A stretch of DNA of 64,000 bases, taken from NCBI GenBank assembly GCA_963580285.1, contig OY757011.1, positions 161,497,908 through 161,561,907 on the forward strand, given 5' to 3'. Below are positions 10,190-21,012 of the stretch, piece after piece (position 1 is the stretch's first letter; the number at the start of each line of letters is the position of its first letter). The translations under genes were made by a program, and so were the position numbers. Source of the stretch: Lucinisca nassula (Eukaryota > Mollusca > Bivalvia > Lucinida > Lucinidae). The notes under the pieces were generated by a model. It did no database searches, was not told where the DNA came from, and worked only from the letters and a program-made list of their open reading frames with translations.

Positions 10190-10601
10190 GCCAACGTCCC
10201 AGAAAAGGGCCACTATGTGGGTTATATTAGTTATGAGGCACATAATGAGAAAACCTATCATTGTCAATTGCGAAAAACAAAGAAGCAGATCAGTTTACAG
10301 CCTGCTCAGTATATTTGTGTCAACTTCTAAGATAGAATAACACTAAAGTTTCTTAACTTTAAATTGCCAAACGTCTGCTAGACTGTGTTGCTGAGCAGGT
10401 CAGTTTTTTGTCCTATCTTGTCGTATATTATAATCATTGAGGCACAAAGGTAGTTTTATCTTTTGCAATAAAACCTTATAAAATTGAACTTTTACATCGT
10501 TTTCGGTAGAAAGCAGACCTATGCAATATAATGTTAACCAGCAGCTTTTGTAGGGAAGGGGGCAGGGCGTACAGATTTTGACACTTTCTATCATAATTTA
10601 C

Positions 10602-10908
10602 CATTAGGAATACACGCCTTAACCGCCGAAAAAACGAACATTTAAGGATGAAAAATTGTAATAGTTTCGTTATTTCTGCTCAAAAATATAGACTGTGGGT
10701 ACTCGTTAGAACCGCCTCGATGAGGCGGTTCTAACGACTACCAACAATCTATATTATTCAGCAGAAATATCGAGGCGGTTCTAACGAGTACCCACAATCT
10801 ATATTTTAGCAGAAATAAGAAAAGCAAGGTTTACCCTGTAAACCCAAGTTTACTATACAAAAGTGGGGTTCAAGGGGGTCAGAATTATATAGGCGTGTGT
10901 TCGTGATG
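10602..10908 (+). mobile_element. MITE-A copy with duplicated arm
   Basis: Complete ends (ACACGCC and TATAGGCGTGTGTTCGTGATG). The central palindrome is intact, but the right arm (from the CGAGGCGGTTCTAACGA core through CAGAAATA) is present twice in tandem, explaining the 307 bp length. Confidence 0.8.
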
Positions 10909-11129
10909 TGCTCCTAAGAATGCATGTGCCCACTATGAGAAAAATAGCAATCAAAATAGGTGACAAATCCCCCCACTGAAAGCCAAGATTGTTCACAAAT
11001 AAAAAGTGCACCAGAATTAAAAATACACTTCGAAGCCAGCAGTATATTGCTGCCACATATGCACGGTTTTGTATATGTAATGTTTATTGAGACTGTCTTC
11101 ACAGACTTGTACTAAGGATCGCTTCTCAA

Positions 11130-11610
11130 CATGATGAATATCCAAGATTTCCGATGCACAAAGTACTGGTATACTGAGTTGTGGTTCTTGTACATGAAAT
11201 GCCTTTTCAACTTTATGTGCAAATTGTGGCAAATACCAGCAATCTATCTCAAGGGTAATAATAATGTAATGCGCAAGAACCAGAATTCTGAGTGCACTGG
11301 TTGTTGTGTTATTTCCCCTGACAATATAATCGTGCGATGATCATCGCACGATTATATTGTCAGGTGAAATAACACAACTACCACAACAACCTGAGCACTC
11401 AGGATTCTGGTTCTTGCGCATGACATGCCTGCTTAACCTCATATAGATCTGTACCAAGTACTATCAATATGTCTCAAAGGGCATTGGTCATACTGTTATA
11501 TTAGAAGGGGAGATAACTCAAATACCACAGCACCTAGCTTTGTGATTCTTGCACATGACATGCATTCTATACCGTGTATACAATCAATTGTGCGGGGTTC
11601 CATCAATATA
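11130..11610 (+). repeat. Tandem-T array, left part
   Basis: Units of about 150-165 bp recognisable by GTGGTTCTTGCACATGACAT, TACCATCAATATNTCTCAAA, GGGTATTGG and GGGGAGATAACTCAA. The array continues after the Tc1 element (13470-13722) and after the Helentron-like element (24323-25760). It contains the fold-back at 11270-11421. The stretch 10909-11129 before it shows nothing recognisable. Confidence 0.65.
11270..11421. repeat. Fold-back palindrome within Tandem-T
   Basis: Arms of about 75 bp meet at GCGATGATCATCGC (centre about 11340). The inner about 33 bp pair perfectly (ACAATATAATCGTGCGATGA and its complement); outer parts differ by small indels. It joins two Tandem-T units head to head. 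Confidence 0.85.
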
Positions 11611-13469
11611 TTCCCGGCAAAAAAGTTCTGCACAACTGGGGTTTTTAGCCAATTTATTTTACTCACATGCAGTATCTGTTTACATATTACATATCGGCTT
11701 TTAGCTTACCCTTTTGGAAACAGTTTGCTTTAAACAGAATCAAAATCGCACAAGAAATGCTGGAGATTTTGGCTTGATAAGGCACCAGTGGTCGACAGTC
11801 AAAAATGACAAAATTAACGATTTTTTTAATGCGATCGTTTATTACCTGTCCGTCTGTTGGCTTAGACGTTTAAACTCGTATAGGACGAAAGGCATTATTT
11901 TAATGGCTCTTTGGTTAATTTTGGTAAAATGCTGCTCTTGTTGTTGCTGCTACTGCTGCTGTAGATGTTGGCTTGTGATGTGCTGTTACCTGGCTTTTGT
12001 AATATTGGTTCTGCATGCGATTTTAAGAGTGAAAATTTCTGTCCAATGTAACCATCAAATTTCTTATCCAATAACATGCAACGAACTAAAAGTGTTCACC
12101 AGGCCACATATCCAACTGAATTTTTTGCATAATTTTTAAAGATGTTCATCATTTCATTAAATCAATTTTAATTGCCCATTATTAAGCGTTTGGTTACAAC
12201 AATGGCGAATGCTTGACCTTTCCGATCTTGATGAAGAAAGAGCCCGGGCGCTTGGGCGTTTAGAGGCGGGGGCTCATCCGCAAGATGTTGCTAATCAGTT
12301 CAACGTGCATCGCTGCACTATTGTCCGCATTCGTCAGCGTCATCTGCAACGGGGGCTGTTTCCGGCAGACCCAGATCCGGACGACCGAGAGTTACCACCC
12401 ATCGTGAAGACCGATACATTGCGGTAACTGTAGCAAGGCGGCGTTTTGTTGATGGTCCAAGTCTGGAGAGAATGTTGAGACAACAACGGGGGCCTGGCGC
12501 ACGTCGAATCTCGGTACAGACAGTCAGGAACAGAGTTCGAGCCTCGGGGTTCAAATCCAGAAAACCGGCTAGGAAGCCCCAGCTTTCTCAACGGCACAGG
12601 GCTCTACGGCGCCAGTTTTGTGCACTAAATGGCAGATGGAACCAACGGCAGTGGTTGGAAGTTCTTTTTTCCGACGAGTCGAGATTTTGTCTTCGGAAGA
12701 TTGATGGTCGGATCAGAGTTTGGCGTCGCACTGGGGCGAGGCACCTTGAGCCTAATGTCCTACTAACAACAGCTTACAACGGCGACAGTGTAATGGTTTG
12801 GGCAGGTATCAGTTTTAATGGCAGAACTGCCCTTGTCGTATGGCCCGGAAACTTGAATGGTCGTCGGTACATTGACGAAATTCTATGACCTCATGTTGTA
12901 CCGTATCTCAGACAGATGGGCCAGAACTCCATCTTCCAGGACGACAATGCCAGACCACATCGTGCCAGATTGTCGATGCTTTCCTGCATCAGAGTGGTGT
13001 ACAGAGACTTGAGTGGCCACCGATGTCTCCTGACTTGGCGTGCATTGAACAGTTGTGGGATATTCTTGGTCGGGCTGTAAACAAACGGGTCAGTCATTAC
13101 ACAAGACTTCCAGACTTGCAGAGACATCTACTCCAAGAATGGGCTGCGATTCCTTAGCGTCACATACAGAGACTGGTAAATTCCATGAAGAGGAGACTTG
13201 ACGAGTGTCGTGTGAATCTTGGTGGCTATACCCATTATTGATTATTGAGTTACAGTTCAGAAACTGTGATTTTGTCATTTTTGACAACCTTCCCCATGTG
13301 CCTTCGGAGAAGGATTATTCATGACTCAGTAATGATATTCTTCTTTGGATACCTGTTTATTATCAGGATTGAATTCAATTTTCTTGTGGTGTAATTATTT
13401 TTTCTGTATATTTATGTTTTAAGCAAACAGGTCGAAAAACCCCAGTTGTGCAGAACTTTTTTTGCCGGG
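11611..13469 (+). mobile_element. Tc1-like DNA transposon
   Basis: Terminal inverted repeats of about 33 bp: CCCGGCAAAAAAGTTCTGCA at 11613 and its complement ending TTTTTTTGCCGGG at 13469. TA-rich flanks (CAATATA on the left, TATATTTT on the right) agree with TA target duplication, and the flanks rejoin the Tandem-T unit (CATCAATATA / CAGGGTATTCGAGTTATG). It holds one disrupted transposase. About 560 bases between the left repeat and the transposase contain no other gene. Confidence 0.8.
12209..13157 (+). pseudogene. Tc1-family transposase, disrupted
   Basis: The N-terminal part has a helix-turn-helix (PQDVANQFNVHRCTIVRIR, 12209-12370). The catalytic part follows: LFSDESRFCL (first D), FQDDNARPHRA (second D) and SPDLACIEQLWD (third acidic residue, E), a DDE arrangement with about 34-35 residues between the last two, as in Tc1 relatives. 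Breaks seen: a frameshift near 12375, an in-frame TGA at 12886-12888 just after IDEIL, and a frameshift near 12965 between RPHRA and IVDAFLHQ. Length and order match a full transposase of about 340 residues. Cut-and-paste activity is known of the family; this copy cannot make the protein. Confidence 0.85.
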
Positions 13470-13722
13470 TATATTTTACAGGGTATTCGAGTTATGATCA
13501 TCACAAGGTTATAATATTATTGTCAGGGAAAATAATTGAAAAAAAACAACAGGGCACCCAGAGTTGTACTTCTTGCAAATGTACATCAATGTCTCAAATG
13601 GGATTAAAGATATGGTGACACGCCGAGCTTGTATACAATTGTGACAAGTACCATCAATATATCTTAAAGGGTATTGGAGTTATGGTCAGCATAAGGTTAT
13701 ATTGTCAGGGGAAATAATTAAA
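13470..13722 (+). repeat. Tandem-T array, middle part
   Basis: One and a half units (GGGTATTCGAG, ATATTATTGTCAGGG, CAGGGCACCCAGAGTTGTAC, CATCAATATATCTTAAA) between the Tc1-like element and the Helentron-like element. Confidence 0.65.
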
Positions 13723-13789
13723 CAAGAGGGCCATGATGGCCCTGGGTCTCTCACCTGATCCATAAGGTAACAAGTGGGCTCCGGGAGAG

Positions 13790-15691
13790 CCATTATTGAC
13801 TCCATGGCTATAATTTGCATAATCTTGGTAGTGATCTAAAAGGTGAAGCTTCATACAAAATATCAAAGAACGGAGCCTTCTAGTTTCAGACAAGACGATT
13901 TTTAAAGGTTTTCCTTATATAAGTCTATATAAAGCCATTTTTGGCCCCAGGACTATAATTTGAACAATCTTGGTAGAAATCCGCAAGACAAAACTTCATA
14001 CCAAATATCAAAGACCTTGGCCTTCTGATTTCAGACAAGAAGATTTTCAATGGTTTTCCCAATATAAGCAGAAGTAAAACAACGATCAGGAATCGATACA
14101 ATTAACTTACTCCACCCATCAAAGGCACCAAAGGGAAAGAAACACAAACATGAAGCGACCAGACCATAATGGAAACCTAAACAAAGGAAGGCCATAAGGA
14201 CAGTCACTTTCCCACAAAATGGCCAAATGACCATCCAAAACAAAAAGACACAAGTGATACACAAAGTAAGTAACAAACAACAACATAAATAAACCGCCAC
14301 AGAAGAACCGCTTTGGAACGGTCAGTGGAAACAATTCCACGGGGGGGGGGGGGGTATGAATCGATTTTACATGGCCATAATCCTCGCCCTTACCTCTGTC
14401 GCGGTATACATTAATTTTGTTTAGTCCGCATGAAGGCTTCCTAACTCATCAGTGTAACATCTCCGAGAACATACAAATAAAAAAGCTACAGAGATGAAAC
14501 ATGGTTGAGGACTCGACAGCATACAACAACAAAATTGCTGGAGCAAAAGAAAAGTCTATGTAAAACAAGTGGGCTAGGGGGTGGGCCCATTTTTGGCCCC
14601 AGGGCACTTATTTAAAAAAAATTGGTAGAGGTCCACTACATTAAACTTCATACCAAATATCAAAGACCTTGGCCTTCTGGTTTCAGACGAGAAGATTTTC
14701 AAAGGTTTCCCCTACGTAAGTCTATGTAAAACCAGTTGGCACCGGGGTGGGCCCATTTTTGGGCTCAGGGCTATAATTGGAAAAATCTTGGTAGAGGTCT
14801 TCTAGACAAAGCTTCATACCAAATATGAAAGACCTGAGCCTTCTGGATTCAGACAAGATTTTTAAAGGTTTTCCCTATAAAAGTCAATTTAAAACCAGTG
14901 GGCCCCGGGGCGGAGCCTGTTTTGGTCCCAGGGCTATAAGTTGATCAATCTTGGTCAAGGTCCACCAGACAAAGCTTCATACCAAATATCAAAGAACTGA
15001 GTCTTCTGGTTTTAGACAAGAAGATTTATATAGATTTCCCTATATAAATCAATTTAAAACCAATGGGCAACGGGGAAGGGGACATTTTGGCCCCAGGGCT
15101 ATAATTGGAACAATCTTGGTAGAGGTCTACTAGACAAAGCTTCATACCAAATATGAAAGACCTGAGCCTTCTGGATTCAAACAAGATTTTTAAAGGTTTT
15201 CTCTATATAAGTCAATTTAAAACCAGTGGGCCCCGGGGCGGAGCCTGTTTTGGTCCCAGGGCTATAATTTGATCAATCTTGGTCAAGGTCCACCAGACAA
15301 AGCTTCATACCAAATATCAAAGAACTGAGTCTTCTGGTTTCAGACAAGAAGATTTATATAGATTTCCCTATATAAGTCAATGTAAAACCAATGGGCCCCG
15401 GGGAAGGGGACATTTTTTGGTCCCAGGGCTATAATTTGAATAATCTTGATAGAGGTCCACTAGACGAAGCTTCATACCAAATATCAAAGACCTGAACCTT
15501 CTGGTTTTCAGACAAGAAGATTTTTAAAGATTTTCCCTATATAAGTCAATTTAAAACCAAAGGGCCCCGGGTTGGGATCAATTTTTGCCCCAGGGCTATA
15601 ATTTGAACAATCTTGGTAGAGGTCCACTAGATGATGCTTCATACTAAATATCAAAGACCTGGGTCTTGCAGTTCCCTACATAAGCCTATGT
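13790..15691 (-). repeat. Tandem ~170 bp units of the Helentron-like element (first block)
   Basis: About eight units, each with GGGCCCCGGGGCGGGG-type sequence, CAGGGCTATAATTTGAACA, TCTTGGTAGAGGTCCACTAG, AAGCTTCATACCAAATATCA and TTCTGGTTTCAGACAAGAAG. The second block is at 23368-24110 beyond the LTR element; a related degenerate unit is at 48590-49010. Interrupted at 14075-14555. Confidence 0.8.
14075..14555 (+). repeat. Dispersed repeat D
   Basis: Sequence from ATCAGGAATCGATACAATTA to AGGACTCGACAGCATACAAC, with a run of 14 G at 14341-14354. Relatives are at 47265-47630 (ACATCTCCGAGAACA and GAGGACTCGACAGCATG shared) and 56940-57055 (GTATCGATACAATAACCC shared). Family unknown; no coding signal. 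Confidence 0.55.
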
Positions 15692-15696
15692 TTAAC

Positions 15697-16780
15697 TGTC
15701 ACGTGACTTCCGGTGAGTGGGAGGTTGAGCTAGCCCGCGGCTCCGTTCAGCCTCACACACACCCAAAGGCAGCGTGCGTCAAGATAGACGAGGGGTGGTC
15801 TAATCGAGAATGAACAAGGCTCAAGTAACACAAATGCTTATTTACAACGTCACTTCAATAAAACAGTACACGTTACTTCAATAAAACAGTACACGTTACT
15901 TCAATAAAACAGTACACAACACACACTCACTTATGGAAAACAACAGTTACTTATGTCTTACATTTAAGACACAATGTTCTTAGGAGCAATAAGAGAATTC
16001 CTTTTCTGTTCCAATTTTTGGCATATACGAGATGTGTTCATGTTTTGAACCATACACGTTTAAGGAGATCTCTCTGATACACGGGACGCCGGTAGGCCTC
16101 CTTCACACGTCCTTCATGTTGGAGATTCTTCCTTCATATAAGAGATTCGCTTGACTACGTCAAGTATGTATTACCCTCTTGGCTTGACAAAATAGTCGAT
16201 TAGATGCTACTACGGGCCACAGGCCATTGGTAGATCATAAAGCCTTGTAGATGTTGCTATCGGCCTATGCTCGATACTGCAACATCGGCTCTGGAAATAA
16301 TGTCCCACACCCGATGTTGAGCGGTCAGTTACTTATATAGGGATGGGTCAGTACACGTGTACGATCATACGATGGCCTTGCCACAATAGCTCGCAAAGTC
16401 GGGTCGCCTGATCGACACGCCACCTGTATGGAGGACCACATAGGCCAGCCAGCAGAGAATAACAGAGGGTTCAAGAAGGTTAGTTGGTTAGAAAATACGC
16501 CCTCTAAACAAGATCTGTCTGATTTGACAGACGTAACTTCCATCAAGAACATATGTTTAGGTGTGTGCAGGTCCGAAACCGTCCGAAAAGAACGAAGAAA
16601 CCTACGTTTATCAAGGAAAACATAATTGGACAGTTTTCTTGACAAGGCCTAGCTACCGTAGCACAAAAAATATAAGAATTCGGTTAACTTGTAAACATGT
16701 CAGTATTGCTCTCTTGTAAGAGAACAAGTTATTACATGCCTATAAGTTTCGGGTTGAAAATAAGAAACCTTGTCGTGACA
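15697..16780 (-). repeat. 3' LTR (in element orientation)
   Basis: Begins TGTCACGTGACTTCCGG on the plus strand and ends CTTGTCGTGACA. It includes three copies of a 20 bp motif with TTCAATAAAACAGTACAC and a TATATAA on the minus strand near 16335 that could be the TATA box. Confidence 0.9.
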
Positions 16781-16797
16781 AAAGTCCCCCTTTTGGG
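16781..16797 (-). other. Polypurine tract
   Basis: On the minus strand CCCAAAAGGGGGACTTT lies directly before the 3' LTR, the expected place for plus-strand priming. Confidence 0.7.
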
Positions 16798-16896
16798 AGT
16801 AAAAGGATATGAAAGATTTCCTTTTTCTTAACTATCGACAAGAGGTTCTTGTTAACCTGCACACAGCTATATACAACAATATACACAGAACTATGT

Positions 16897-18594
16897 TCAT
16901 GATCTATTGAGATAATCAGCCCCTACATTATTCGGTCCTCGGATGGCTATGATTCTGAATCGATAGGGCTGAATCTTTAATGCCCATCTCATGATACGAG
17001 GGTTAAGTCCCTTGGCGGACTGCATGTACGACAGTGGCTTATGGTCAGTTTCAAGCCAAAACTCTACCCCAAAAAGATACTTGTGGAACTTCTCAATTCC
17101 CCATACAATGGCTAAACATTCCTTCTCGATGACAGAGTAGTTGCGTTCCCTAGGTAGAAGTTTCCTACTAGCATACGCTATTGGAAGTTTACCCTCATCC
17201 TCAAACTCTTGCAGAAGGACAGCACCAATGCCCGTGTCTGACGCATCGGTTCTAAGAATAAAGGGATGACTGTCATTAAACAAGGGCAGGCGAAGAATAG
17301 GGCTAGACGTGAGCCTATTCTTCAGCGTCTGAAAAGCTTTCTCATGACAGTCTTGCCAATCCTTGATGTTGTTAGGTCTGTCGTTCTTTGTCAAATCAGT
17401 TAACGGGGAAGCAATGGTGGCGAAATTAGGGATAAACCTCCGATAAAAGCCTGCCAAGCCAAGGAAAGATCTGATATGCTTCTTAGTTTTGGGTCTGGGT
17501 GCCTCCTTAATGGCATGAATTTTGTCTTCTTGCGGTCTTAACGTCTGCTCGACGATACTGTGACCAAGACAATCAATTTTATCAAACCCAATCATGCATT
17601 TCGAAGGTTTCGCCGTCAAACCAGCTGACCTGAGGCGGTCAAGAACCTGACGTAGAGACGTCACATGCTCCCTCCATGTTTGGGTAAAAATCCACATATC
17701 ATCAACAAAACTGTCAACATTGGGAAGGTCACGCAAAACCTTACGCATCAGCCTACAGAAAGAAGCACTGGCATTTACCAATCCAAACGGCATGGTTTTG
17801 AATTGGAAAAGCCCTTTAGGAGTTTCAAATGCAGTGAGAGGTTTTGCCGCCTCGGCGAGGACTAACTGCCAATAACCTTTACAAAGATCCATTTTCGTGA
17901 AGTACCTATGGCCAGACATTCTATTGATAACTTCCTCCATATTCGGCATAGGTTCTGCATCGAATTCCGTAATCTTGTTTAGCTTACGGAAATCGATACA
18001 AAACCGTATCGATCCGTCCTTCTTTGGTACAAGAACGATCGGCGAGGAATATGGCGAAACCGAAGGCTCAATAACATCGAACTCAAGCATTTCCTGAAGT
18101 TCCTTTTCCATGACGTCACGCGTCTTATACGGGATAGGATAACCCTTAGACCTTACTGGTTCAGACGTCAGCAGTTTTATATCATGTTTGATTAGGCCAG
18201 TACGGCCCGGTATACTCGTCAATACGTCCGGATACTGACTAATGAGCGACTTGATTTCATCTTGTTGTTCCGGCGTTAACTTGCCCGAAACTTGGACTTC
18301 TTCAAATGATTCATTATCAGATCCTAATGGGAAAATACAATCATTTAATGATAGTACGTCGCTCTCATCGTCCTCAGTGGAACATACCGATTCTGCTGAC
18401 AAAAGGCAATGTGACGCAGTATGCCGTTCGACGTACTGCTTTAGCATATTTGCATGATATGTCTTCACTACCCCCTCTATATCAATTCTGTAGTCCATTT
18501 TATTAACTACCTCCTCAACTACATACGGGCCTTTCCATTGTAATAGCAACTTGTTGCTTCTAGTGGGAAGTAAGATGAGAACTTTATCTCCCAC
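16897..18594 (-). CDS. Reverse transcriptase-RNase H of the Gmr1-type element
   Basis: 565 residues shown from an internal Met; the homologous frame is open a little further upstream, to about 18650. Residues 19-25 (QWKGPYV) are the GPY/F module that normally ends a gypsy integrase, so this frame carries the integrase tail. The RT domain spans about 105-340: YPIPYKTRDVM, IEPSVSPYSSPIVLVPKKDG (175-194), KMDLCKGYWQ (D236), and the catalytic FVDDM (296-300; usual gypsy form Y/F-x-DD). RNase H spans about 445-560 with acidic residues in LRTDASDTG (D450), IEKECLAI (E490), ETDHKPL (D517) and VGADYLNR (D560). It copies element RNA into DNA in the particle. It ends at a natural TGA/TAG just before the polypurine tract. 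The RT is downstream of integrase, the opposite of ordinary gypsy elements. Confidence 0.9.
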   Translation of the reverse strand: MGDKVLILLPTRSNKLLLQWKGPYVVEEVVNKMDYRIDIEGVVKTYHANMLKQYVERHTASHCLLSAESVCSTEDDESDVLSLNDCIFPLGSDNESFEEVQVSGKLTPEQQDEIKSLISQYPDVLTSIPGRTGLIKHDIKLLTSEPVRSKGYPIPYKTRDVMEKELQEMLEFDVIEPSVSPYSSPIVLVPKKDGSIRFCIDFRKLNKITEFDAEPMPNMEEVINRMSGHRYFTKMDLCKGYWQLVLAEAAKPLTAFETPKGLFQFKTMPFGLVNASASFCRLMRKVLRDLPNVDSFVDDMWIFTQTWREHVTSLRQVLDRLRSAGLTAKPSKCMIGFDKIDCLGHSIVEQTLRPQEDKIHAIKEAPRPKTKKHIRSFLGLAGFYRRFIPNFATIASPLTDLTKNDRPNNIKDWQDCHEKAFQTLKNRLTSSPILRLPLFNDSHPFILRTDASDTGIGAVLLQEFEDEGKLPIAYASRKLLPRERNYSVIEKECLAIVWGIEKFHKYLFGVEFWLETDHKPLSYMQSAKGLNPRIMRWALKIQPYRFRIIAIRGPNNVGADYLNRS

Positions 18595-19955
18595 TTTAAA
18601 CTGGCGCGACTTCGCGCGCGTATCATAGTATTTTTTTGCCTGATTTGAGCCTTCCTAAGGTTTTCATGTGCTAATTTACACGTTTCCTCAATTCTATTCC
18701 TCAAATCAATAACATATTGATAAGTTGAATGCACCTGTTCGTCCTCTACCTCCTCTGACCAAAGTTCCCTCAAAATAGACATTGGGCCTTTGACATTACG
18801 ACCAAACAACAGTTCGAAAGGCGAGAAACCAAGACTCTCTTGAGGAACTTCTCTTACAGCAAACAACAATGCGGGTAAATACTTATCCCAGTCTCTGGGT
18901 CGTTCAGCACTCAACTTGCGCAGCATCTGCTTCAGGCAATCATGGAATTTTTCAATTAAACCATTTGTCATAGGATGATAAATTGATGTCGTTAACTGCT
19001 GTAATGACAGCAACCTACTGACCTCCTTCATGACCTCAGAGGTAAACTGGGTACCACAGTCTGTAAGCAACTCATCAGGTACACCAACTCTACTGAACAT
19101 CTCGACAAGGGCCTCCGCTACCCGCTCAGTTTCAATACTAGGCAATGCCACCGCCTCAGGATAGCGTGTGGCATAATCAATTAAGGTCAAAATGTACCGG
19201 GACTTCCGATCAGACCGAGGTTCAATGGGACCGACAATATCAACAGCCACCCTCTTGAATGGTGTATCAATAATTGGCATTCTACCTAAAGGTACCTTAG
19301 GGACACGACCCTTTGGTATGGTTCTCTGGCAAATGTCGCATGACTTACAAAACCTAGATACATCGCCACAAACACCAGGCGAATAAAACTCCGAAACAAC
19401 TCTGTCCAAGGTTTTTCTGATACCCAAGTGTCCTGCCAATAAAGATTCATGGGCAAGCTTAAGAACCTTTTCTCTATAACCAGAAGGAACAATAAGTTGT
19501 AATGAGGTCTTATTGCCGAAAGTGAACTGCCTATACATCAAATCTTTCTTACTGACAAACTTAGCTTCACCCCTATTCAAGCCTCTAGTGACCGAAACTG
19601 TCCCAGATTGTACCCTACGCCTGATCAAGTCCAAACTAGAATCACTCTGCTGAGCAAGTTTGAAAGCTTCCCTGTCACCACTCAAAATCTGTTCCGGGAC
19701 CTTAAGTTTTCTATACACTTTTTCTTCATTCCTAGCTTGTGACCTGGTAACCACACTAGCTGCATTATCTGCCGAGAAATGTGACATATCAGGCAGCTTT
19801 GAACCGTCAATATTACCAATAACCAAGTCGTAAAGTGTATCATCCATGCATAGTGCCTCAGTAGTACCTTTGAAAAAGGGACAATCTATATCAATTAGTG
19901 CCATAGGACAAACATTGGAAGTCTGATCAATCAATGTGACCTCAGACCATATCAA
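18519..19955 (-). CDS. Protease C-terminal part plus integrase of the Gmr1-type element
   Basis: 478 residues. Residues 1-60 hold the end of the aspartic protease (LYDLVIGNIDGS). The integrase zinc domain has H169, H176, C206 and C209 (HESLLAGH and CKSCDIC). The catalytic core has D239 (AVDIVGPI), D299 (LLTDCGTQF) and E335 (NGLIEKFHD), with 35 residues between the last two, the standard D,D35E spacing. The last about 30 residues are out of frame: near 18640 an A7 run shifts the frame, and the true continuation (GDKVLILLP, then GPY) lies in the next frame. Integrase inserts the cDNA copy, leaving the 5 bp duplication seen outside the LTRs. The upstream frame is displaced by one base from the protease start near 19950. 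Confidence 0.88.
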   Translation of the reverse strand: MIWSEVTLIDQTSNVCPMALIDIDCPFFKGTTEALCMDDTLYDLVIGNIDGSKLPDMSHFSADNAASVVTRSQARNEEKVYRKLKVPEQILSGDREAFKLAQQSDSSLDLIRRRVQSGTVSVTRGLNRGEAKFVSKKDLMYRQFTFGNKTSLQLIVPSGYREKVLKLAHESLLAGHLGIRKTLDRVVSEFYSPGVCGDVSRFCKSCDICQRTIPKGRVPKVPLGRMPIIDTPFKRVAVDIVGPIEPRSDRKSRYILTLIDYATRYPEAVALPSIETERVAEALVEMFSRVGVPDELLTDCGTQFTSEVMKEVSRLLSLQQLTTSIYHPMTNGLIEKFHDCLKQMLRKLSAERPRDWDKYLPALLFAVREVPQESLGFSPFELLFGRNVKGPMSILRELWSEEVEDEQVHSTYQYVIDLRNRIEETCKLAHENLRKAQIRQKNTMIRARSRASLKWEIKFSSYFPLEATSCYYNGKARM

Positions 19956-21012
19956 TCAACTGATCATCAGATATCAAACATCTACGAATTACCACACCGG
20001 TACACCCAGTATCTCGTAATACCACTACCTTTTTTCCATTCACCAAACCGGGAGCTGTGGGTAACCTAGACTTCAAGAAATAACAAACCCCTTCCTTATC
20101 CTTACTCCAAGAAGTATCAATACCATCTTTCACTGGATAAGCACTCTGCATATCACTATCAATAATAGAGTCACTGCTATTTCTATTTGCTCTACAAAAG
20201 CTTATCTGATGATCTCCCTTAGCTGTACTACTGTTTGGATTCTGATGCATTCCTCTACCGCGTCCGCGATAATCTCCTCGACCTCTTCCGCGTCCGCGGT
20301 TAGCACCACGACCAATATTATGGTCAGCCGTATCGTCAACCGTTTTATTTTCCTCTATATTCGCGCTCGAAACCATCTTACGGCTGGGATGGTTCCAGCA
20401 CTTAAATGTTAAGTGCGCCTTACCGCATATACCACACTTTATGTCCGGTTTCTTACCGGAAGTGGTATCATTATTTTTGTTTGGATCGTTGGGCTTATTT
20501 TGCGACCCCCCTTTTCCGCCTTGTGCTGCCTTCGACACACAGCTAAGGACACCGCCTCTCGCTTCCGCAAAGAGATCGGCCTCCTTAGCCATGTCAGATA
20601 CACTTTCAAATTCCCTAGGCTTCAAATGAACGTACAATTCCCTATTGCAACATTCCAAAAATTGATCCCTTGCCATAAAATCACAGACTGCGTCATATGA
20701 TTTTGTAACATTACCAAGGGACAACCACTTATCAAAATAACTTCTCAGTCTGCCACTGAACTGTATAAAAGTTTCACTCTTAACTGGTCTCTCGTAACGA
20801 AACTTTTTACGGAAACCTCTTTCAGTCATGTCAAAGTTTTTCAGCAATGCTTCTTTGAGCTTAGCATAATCATTTGCATCTTCATTTGAGAGCCTATCAT
20901 AAACTTCCAGGGCACGGCCTTTTAATAATGCACTCAAATTTATAGCCCAACGATCTGTTTCCCACTTATTCGCGGTGGCGTATTTCTCAAACCGCGAAAT
21001 GTAACTATCCAT
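19942..21012 (-). CDS. Gag (capsid, nucleocapsid) and protease start
   Basis: 356 residues from an internal Met; homologous sequence begins slightly upstream (FDEAKDK before MDSY). Residues 1-150 resemble the gypsy capsid of the type with FEKYATANKW, LSALLKGRALEVYDRL and FRYERPVKSETFIQFSGRL. The zinc knuckle CGICGKAHLTFKC (193-205) is a CX2CX3HX4C variant, one residue shorter than the usual CX2CX4HX4C. An Arg-Gly tract (235-254) follows, probably RNA-binding. VVVLRDTGCTG (about 329-339) is the protease active-site segment with D334-T-G. The frame stops at 19942 within the protease, and the next frame takes over. Gag and protease thus are one fused frame interrupted by a one-base shift. Confidence 0.85.
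   Translation of the reverse strand: MDSYISRFEKYATANKWETDRWAINLSALLKGRALEVYDRLSNEDANDYAKLKEALLKNFDMTERGFRKKFRYERPVKSETFIQFSGRLRSYFDKWLSLGNVTKSYDAVCDFMARDQFLECCNRELYVHLKPREFESVSDMAKEADLFAEARGGVLSCVSKAAQGGKGGSQNKPNDPNKNNDTTSGKKPDIKCGICGKAHLTFKCWNHPSRKMVSSANIEENKTVDDTADHNIGRGANRGRGRGRGDYRGRGRGMHQNPNSSTAKGDHQISFCRANRNSSDSIIDSDMQSAYPVKDGIDTSWSKDKEGVCYFLKSRLPTAPGLVNGKKVVVLRDTGCTGVVIRRCLISDDQLIDMV

Noticed and set aside
12885..13157. Separate 90-residue gene
   Set aside because: Only the C-terminal, frameshifted end of the Tc1 transposase.
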